Shown piece after piece: positions 5,678-9,057 of a stretch of DNA of 9,057 bases. The translations under genes were made by a program, and so were the position numbers. The first letter of the stretch is position 1; each line of letters begins with the position of its first letter. The notes under the pieces are model-generated. The model did no database searches and was not told the DNA's origin. It worked only from the letters and a program-made list of their open reading frames with translations. Location: contig JAHWKC010000078.1 in the NCBI GenBank assembly GCA_019348095.1, positions 1 to 9,057 on the forward strand, given 5' to 3'. The DNA comes from Pseudomonadota bacterium. GTDB lineage: Bacteria; Pseudomonadota; Gammaproteobacteria; Xanthomonadales; Xanthomonadaceae.

Positions 5678-8452
5678 ATGAACACCTCCCCCGCACCTAC
5701 CGAACAATCCGCCTCCGAGGAACCCCTGCGCACCGTCGAGTTCGCCGCGACCGACGCGCTGCTGCGTGAGGACGTCAAGACGCTCGGGACGCTGGTTGGC
5801 GAGATCCTGGCCGAACAGCGCGGCGATGCGTTCCTCGCCGAGGTCGAACTCCTGCGCCGAACCGCGATCGCGCGGCGCGAGTCCGACGCGCCGGTGGCGG
5901 AGCTGGCCGAGGCGCTGGCCGACATCGAGCTCGAACAGGCCGGCGACCTGGTGCGTGCGTTCGCCAGTTATTTCCAGGCGGTGAACCTGGCCGAACGCGT
6001 GCACCGCATCCGTCGTCGCCGCGACCACGAGCGCAGCGGCGACGGCGCCCAGCCCGGTGGCCTGCGCGCGGTGCTCGCCACCCTGGCGCGGCAGGGTGTC
6101 ACCGCCGAGGAGGTGGCCGCCCTGCTGCCGCGGTTGCGGATCGAACCGGTGTTCACCGCCCACCCGACCGAAGCGGTGCGCCGCGTGCTGCTGGAAAAGG
6201 AGCGCCAGATCGTCGCCTGCCTGATCGCCGACATCGACCGCGGCCGCACCCCGGCCGAGCGCCGCGCCGGGCGCGAGCGCATCCGCCTGGCGCTGACCGC
6301 CAGCTGGCAGACCGCCGAGGCGCCGGCGGCTAAGCCCAGCGTCAGCGACGAGTTCGAGCACGTCGGCTTCTATCTGTCCGAAGTGCTGTACCGCGTGCTG
6401 CCGGTGTTCCACGAGGTGCTCGAGGAGGCGCTGGCGGAGACCTTCGGTGGCGAGTTCAGCTTGCCGCCGCTGCTGGGGTTCGGCACCTGGGTTGGCGGCG
6501 ACATGGACGGCAACCCCAATGTTGGCGCCGCGACGATTGCCGCCGCGCTGGATGGCCAGCGCGCACTGGTGCTGGCGGCCTACCAGCGCGATCTGGTCAC
6601 GCTGGGCGAGTCGCTGAGCCAGTCGCAGACGCGGGTGCAGGTCTCCGCTGCGGTGCTGGAGCGCATCGAGCAGTACCGCGCGCTGCTGCCGGAGGCGGCG
6701 GCGCAGCTCAAGCCGCGCCACGCCGACATGCCGTATCGCAACCTGCTGGCGTTGATGGGCGAGCGCCTGCGCGCCACGGCCGACCAGCAGCCCGCCGGCT
6801 ATCCCGATGCCGATGCGTTCCTGGCCGACATCGTCGCGATCCAGGACAGCCTGGCCGCGCACGGCGGCACCCATGCCGGCGGCTTTTCGGTGCTGCGCCT
6901 GCGTCGTCGCGCGCAGTGCTTCGGATTTCACCTGGCCAGTCTCGACCTGCGCCAGGACTCGGCGGTGCACGACGTCGCCCTGGCGGCGTTGCTCTACGAC
7001 CCGGCGTGGGCGTCGCGCCCACCGGAGGAACGCGCCGCGCGCCTGCACGGGCTGCTGACCCGGCGCGAGATTCCTGCCGCCGAACCCGACGCGGCCGCCG
7101 CCACGCTCGCGGTGTTCCGCACCGTGGCCGAGCTGCGCCCGCGCTTCGGCGAGCATGCGTTCGGGCCGTACATCGTCAGCATGAGCCGCAGCGCGGCCGA
7201 CGCGCTGGCGGTGCTGGCGCTGGCGCGTATCGCCGGCTGCGTCGACACCGACGTGGACGGCCGCGGCGAGCAGGTGCCGTTGGATGTCGCACCGCTGTTC
7301 GAAACCGTCGATGACCTCGATGCCGCCGCCGACACCCTGCGCGCGCTGTTCGCCGACCCGGTGTACCGGCAGCACCTGGCCGCGCGCGGCGACCGGCAGG
7401 TGGTGATGCTCGGCTATTCCGACAGCGCCAAGGACGGCGGCATCGTCGCCTCGCGCTGGGCCTTGCAGCAGACCCAGATCGCGCTGACCCGGCTGGCCCA
7501 TGACAGCGGGGTGCGCATCGCGTTCTTCCACGGCCGCGGCGGCTCGCTCAGCCGCGGCGGCGGCAAGACCGAGCGCGCGGTGATCGCCGCGCCACGCGGG
7601 TCGGTCGATGGCATGTTGCGGCTGACCGAACAGGGCGAAGTGATCCACCGCAAGTACGGCATCCGCGCGATCGCGCTGCGCACTCTGGAGCAGACCACCG
7701 GAGCGGTGCTGCGCGCGACGCTGCGGCCGCGCCCGCCCGAACCGCGCGAGGAGGGCTGGCGCCGGATCGCCGGACAGCTCGCGAGTGATGCACGCGCGCA
7801 CTACCGCGCACTGGTACACGAAGACGCGGATTTCCCCGCGTATTTCCGCACGGCGACCCCGATCGACGTGATCGAGCGTCTGCGGATCGGGTCGCGCCCG
7901 AGCAAGCGCGGCGGCAGCGGCGGCATCGAATCGCTGCGGGCGATCCCGTGGGTGTTCGCCTGGTCGCAGAACCGCTGCGGCCTGACCGCGTGGTACGGCG
8001 TCGGCACCGCGCTGTCGGCCGCGCTGGAACAGCACGGGCGCGACGCGCTGGCGGAAATGGCCCGCGACTGGCCGTTCTTCGCAGCCCTGGTCGACGATGT
8101 GGAGATGGTGCTCGCCACCTCGGACATGGCGATCTTCGAGCGCTACTCACGCTTGGCATCCGACCTGCCGGGCGGCGACCTGCACGCGCGCCTGCATCCG
8201 CACATCGCCGCCGAGTTCCAGCGCACGCGCGATGCGGTGCTCGCGATCAAGGACGAGAAGGGGCTGCTCGCCGGGGATCCGCGCCTGCGCCAGTCGATAC
8301 GGTTGCGAAACCCCTACGTGGACCCGATCAGCGTGCTGCAGGTCGATCTTCTGGGGCGCTGGCGCGCGGCCGGTTCGCCCGAGGACGCGCGGCTGCACGC
8401 GTTGATCGCGACGGTCAACGGCATTGCCGCCGGCATCCAGAACACCGGCTGA
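5678..8452 (+). CDS. ppc: Phosphoenolpyruvate carboxylase
   Basis: Cytosolic anaplerotic enzyme converting PEP plus bicarbonate to oxaloacetate and phosphate. The 924-residue product is full length (E. coli 883; xanthomonads a little longer). Catalytic landmarks are in order: FTAHPTEA with His162 (159-166), WVGGDMDGNP (271-280), GYSDSAKDGG with Lys585 (579-588), the glycine loop FFHGRGGSLSRGGG with Arg620 (616-629), RAIPWVFAWSQNR (754-766) and the terminal GIAAGIQNTG. Of the aspartate-inhibitor contacts known in E. coli (Lys773, Arg587, Arg832, Asn881), I align Arg620, Arg877 and Asn922 as kept, but the Lys773 position as Thr814, which may weaken feedback inhibition. The start is the first ATG giving a plausible N-terminus. 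No Shine-Dalgarno is visible, only TAGCCT 6 nt before the ATG. Upstream lies a REP cluster; frmA follows on the same strand after 81 bp. Confidence 0.98.
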   Translation: MNTSPAPTEQSASEEPLRTVEFAATDALLREDVKTLGTLVGEILAEQRGDAFLAEVELLRRTAIARRESDAPVAELAEALADIELEQAGDLVRAFASYFQAVNLAERVHRIRRRRDHERSGDGAQPGGLRAVLATLARQGVTAEEVAALLPRLRIEPVFTAHPTEAVRRVLLEKERQIVACLIADIDRGRTPAERRAGRERIRLALTASWQTAEAPAAKPSVSDEFEHVGFYLSEVLYRVLPVFHEVLEEALAETFGGEFSLPPLLGFGTWVGGDMDGNPNVGAATIAAALDGQRALVLAAYQRDLVTLGESLSQSQTRVQVSAAVLERIEQYRALLPEAAAQLKPRHADMPYRNLLALMGERLRATADQQPAGYPDADAFLADIVAIQDSLAAHGGTHAGGFSVLRLRRRAQCFGFHLASLDLRQDSAVHDVALAALLYDPAWASRPPEERAARLHGLLTRREIPAAEPDAAAATLAVFRTVAELRPRFGEHAFGPYIVSMSRSAADALAVLALARIAGCVDTDVDGRGEQVPLDVAPLFETVDDLDAAADTLRALFADPVYRQHLAARGDRQVVMLGYSDSAKDGGIVASRWALQQTQIALTRLAHDSGVRIAFFHGRGGSLSRGGGKTERAVIAAPRGSVDGMLRLTEQGEVIHRKYGIRAIALRTLEQTTGAVLRATLRPRPPEPREEGWRRIAGQLASDARAHYRALVHEDADFPAYFRTATPIDVIERLRIGSRPSKRGGSGGIESLRAIPWVFAWSQNRCGLTAWYGVGTALSAALEQHGRDALAEMARDWPFFAALVDDVEMVLATSDMAIFERYSRLASDLPGGDLHARLHPHIAAEFQRTRDAVLAIKDEKGLLAGDPRLRQSIRLRNPYVDPISVLQVDLLGRWRAAGSPEDARLHALIATVNGIAAGIQNTG

Positions 8453-8533
8453 TCGCGCCTGCACCGCAATGACGGCCAGCTGACGGGTGCGCCGGCTATC
8501 ATGTCGGCCACGTTTGCAACGGGACATTCCGCG
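8453..8533 (+). promoter_or_regulatory. ppc-frmA spacer with a possible frmA promoter
   Basis: The 81 bp hold TATCAT at 8497-8502, a fair -10 box about 31 nt before the frmA ATG, but no good -35 at 16-18 bp. GGGA at 8521-8524, 9 nt before the ATG, is a weak ribosome binding site. No terminator hairpin with a T-run follows ppc, so read-through from ppc is possible. Confidence 0.35.
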
Positions 8534-9057
8534 ATGAAATCACGTGCCGCCGTGGCCTTCGAGGCCGGCCAGCCGCTGCAGGTCGTGGAGATCGACGTGG
8601 AGCCGCCGCGCGCGGGCGAAGTGCTGGTGCGGATCACCGCCAGCGGCGTCTGCCACACCGATGCGTTCACTCTCAGTGGCGACGATCCGGAAGGGATCTT
8701 CCCGTCGGTGCTCGGGCACGAGGGCGGCGGCATCGTGGTGGAAGTGGGCGAGGGCGTGGAGAGCGTCAAGGTCGGCGACCACGTGATTCCGCTGTACACC
8801 GCCGAGTGCCGCCGATGCAAATTCTGCCTCTCGGGCAAGACCAATCTCTGCCAGGCGATTCGTGCCACGCAAGGCAAGGGCCTGATGCCGGATGGCACGA
8901 CGCGTTTCTCGATAAACGGAAAACCGATCTTCCACTACATGGGTACGTCGACATTTTCCGAATACACCGTGCTGCCGGAAATCGCGCTCGCGAAGATCCC
9001 GAAAGAAGCACCGCTTGAAAAGGTGTGTTTGCTCGGCTGTGGCGTGACCACCGGCAT
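8534..9057 (+). CDS. frmA: S-(hydroxymethyl)glutathione dehydrogenase / class III alcohol dehydrogenase (5' part)
   Basis: Zinc- and NAD-dependent enzyme oxidising S-hydroxymethylglutathione (formaldehyde plus glutathione) to S-formylglutathione in formaldehyde detoxification; many members also reduce S-nitrosoglutathione. The 174 residues visible before the right edge show catalytic-zinc ligands Cys40 (GVCHTD), His62-Glu63 (GHEGGG) and Cys169 (LGCGVTTG). The structural-zinc set is Cys92, Cys95, Cys98 and Cys106 ([15 protein letters not shown]). Class III is indicated by TLSGDDPEG, by [16 protein letters not shown] (its Arg110 fits the formaldehyde-pathway arginine) and by the [14 protein letters not shown] block. 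The family length is about 370, so about half is missing. The start [15 protein letters not shown] is the expected family N-terminus. A-/T-ending codons become clearly more common from about residue 109 on. Confidence 0.96.
   Translation, partial: MKSRAAVAFEAGQPLQVVEIDVEPPRAGEVLVRITASGVCHTDAFTLSGDDPEGIFPSVLGHEGGGIVVEVGEGVESVKVGDHVIPLYTAECRRCKFCLSGKTNLCQAIRATQGKGLMPDGTTRFSINGKPIFHYMGTSTFSEYTVLPEIALAKIPKEAPLEKVCLLGCGVTTG

Noticed and set aside
5591..8035. An 814-codon open frame on the minus strand opposite ppc
   Set aside because: It is antisense to an unambiguous ppc gene. Its translation is Arg/Ala/Gly/Gln/His-rich with no family motifs, as expected from the GC-rich codon bias of ppc.

Overview
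The window looks like chromosomal DNA from a high-GC gammaproteobacterium of the Xanthomonadaceae/Lysobacteraceae type (Lysobacter, Luteimonas, Stenotrophomonas and relatives). Four things suggest this: the minus-strand order zwf-glk-pgl, which I recall from Xanthomonas and Xylella Entner-Doudoroff clusters; very high GC at third codon positions; the N-terminal sequence of an SMC fragment; and two families of short REP-like palindromes, GTAGGATGGGT and GTAGGAGCG, between genes. The genus cannot be fixed from sequence alone.

Layout from left to right: (1) 115-3382, minus strand, is a tight glucose-catabolism operon transcribed zwf > glk > pgl. zwf and glk share an ATGA overlap, and glk and pgl are either 23 bp apart or overlapped through GTGA. 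The partner genes edd and eda are not visible in the 114 bp left of pgl. (2) 3383-3761 is a divergent intergenic region with an inverted pair of REP-like elements and an AT-richer patch. (3) 3762-4376, plus strand, encodes only the first ~185 residues of the condensin ATPase SMC, followed by an unrelated-looking tail and a stop. (4) 4399-5352, minus strand, encodes a secreted protein with Sel1/TPR-like repeats and a divergent TonB-C-like end. It converges on the SMC fragment. (5) 5353-5677 is a second divergent intergenic region holding three GTAGGAGCG-type REP units. (6) 5678-8452, plus strand, is a full-length phosphoenolpyruvate carboxylase (ppc). (7) 8534 to the right edge is the 5' part of a class III alcohol dehydrogenase / S-(hydroxymethyl)glutathione dehydrogenase (frmA).

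Functionally, Glk makes glucose 6-phosphate, Zwf oxidises it to 6-phosphogluconolactone with NADPH formation, and Pgl hydrolyses this to 6-phosphogluconate for the Entner-Doudoroff or pentose phosphate route. Ppc refills oxaloacetate from the PEP produced. FrmA handles glutathione-bound formaldehyde and is a separate unit.

I found no mobile element with a transposase, no CRISPR array, no RNA gene and no convincing new multigene system. The most unusual object is the short, apparently mosaic SMC fragment. Next is a non-lysine residue at the position I align to the aspartate-binding lysine of E. coli PEP carboxylase.
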